DNA of 6,506 nt from NCBI GenBank assembly GCA_026985495.1, contig JALSQJ010000253.1, positions 1 through 6,506 on the forward strand. The letters are read 5' to 3'. The notes beneath the pieces are model-generated. The model was given only the letters and a program-made list of their open reading frames with translations. It did no database searches and was not told where the DNA came from. The translations under genes and the position numbers were made by a program. Source of the DNA: Campylobacteraceae bacterium. GTDB lineage: Bacteria > Campylobacterota > Campylobacteria > Campylobacterales > Sulfurovaceae. Each line of letters opens with the position of its first letter. Positions within the stretch are counted from its first letter, which is position 1. Shown in pieces: positions 6,382 to 6,506 of this stretch.

Positions 6382-6506
6382 ATGAAAATATCACAATCAG
6401 CCAAAGAGAAGACCAAAGCCAAAATTTTAAAAGAGGCTGTTAATCTTATTATTGAAAAAGGGTTTAAAAATGCCTCAATGAGAGAGATGGCGAAAAATGC
6501 AGGGGT
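6382..6506 (+). CDS. TetR/AcrR-family transcriptional regulator, N-terminal part only
   Basis: The first 41 codons and two bases are visible. KEKTKAKILKEAVNLIIEKG (8-27) then FKNASMREMAKNAG (28-41) match helix 1 and the start of the helix-turn-helix of TetR-family repressors (pattern ILxAAxxLIxEKGFxxxSMREIAxxAGV). Full-length proteins are about 190-210 residues with a C-terminal ligand domain, which lies outside the window, so the inducer is unknown. AGGAG (6368-6372) lies 9 nt before the ATG at 6382. These repressors usually control themselves and adjacent genes, often efflux systems; here any target would be to the right, since the left side is the decayed patch. Confidence 0.88.
   Translation, partial: MKISQSAKEKTKAKILKEAVNLIIEKGFKNASMREMAKNAG

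Overview
The window is AT-rich, with AT-only promoters and short intergenic gaps. It most likely comes from the chromosome of a Campylobacterota (epsilonproteobacterial) species. The strongest pointer is the two-gene nifS-nifU Fe-S cluster assembly unit at the left end: this group uses a lone NifS-type desulfurase with a multidomain NifU scaffold instead of a full isc or suf operon. The genus cannot be fixed from this sequence; a free-living Sulfurimonas/Sulfurovum-like organism is an inference.

Left part (1-1842, minus strand): nifS followed 25 nt later by nifU, which runs off the left edge. The 338-nt region upstream (1843-2180) holds a candidate nifS promoter, a long imperfect hairpin and a GGAC-N7-GTCC dyad that could be the operator of an Fe-S-sensing regulator. 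It also carries the promoter of the next, divergent gene.

Middle (2181-3539): a single-gene TPR-repeat protein on the plus strand, then a decayed insertion sequence on the minus strand. What remains is the C-terminal 64 codons of an IS256-type transposase plus one terminal repeat. Further right is AT-rich sequence with a short peptide-like vestige.

Right-centre (3540-5849): a two-part secreted or membrane-anchored CAP/SCP-domain protein (+) whose 3' end overlaps by 32 bp a five-helix membrane protein of unknown function (-). Divergent from the latter is a truncated haemoglobin of group II type (+).

Right end (5850-6506): a non-coding accessory patch holding a MITE-like 106-bp element (11-bp perfect terminal inverted repeats, 7-bp flanking direct repeat, a 23-codon ORF with a strong ribosome-binding site inside). 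It is followed by a small minus-strand gene interrupted by one TGA. The window ends in the first 41 codons of a TetR-type repressor behind a near-consensus sigma-70 promoter.

Apart from nifS-nifU, the genes look like independent single-gene units rather than a joint pathway. I see no CRISPR array, tRNA, rRNA or recognisable defence system. The most novel-looking material is the MITE-like element with its mini-ORF, the adjacent interrupted small gene, and the architecture of the nifS leader.
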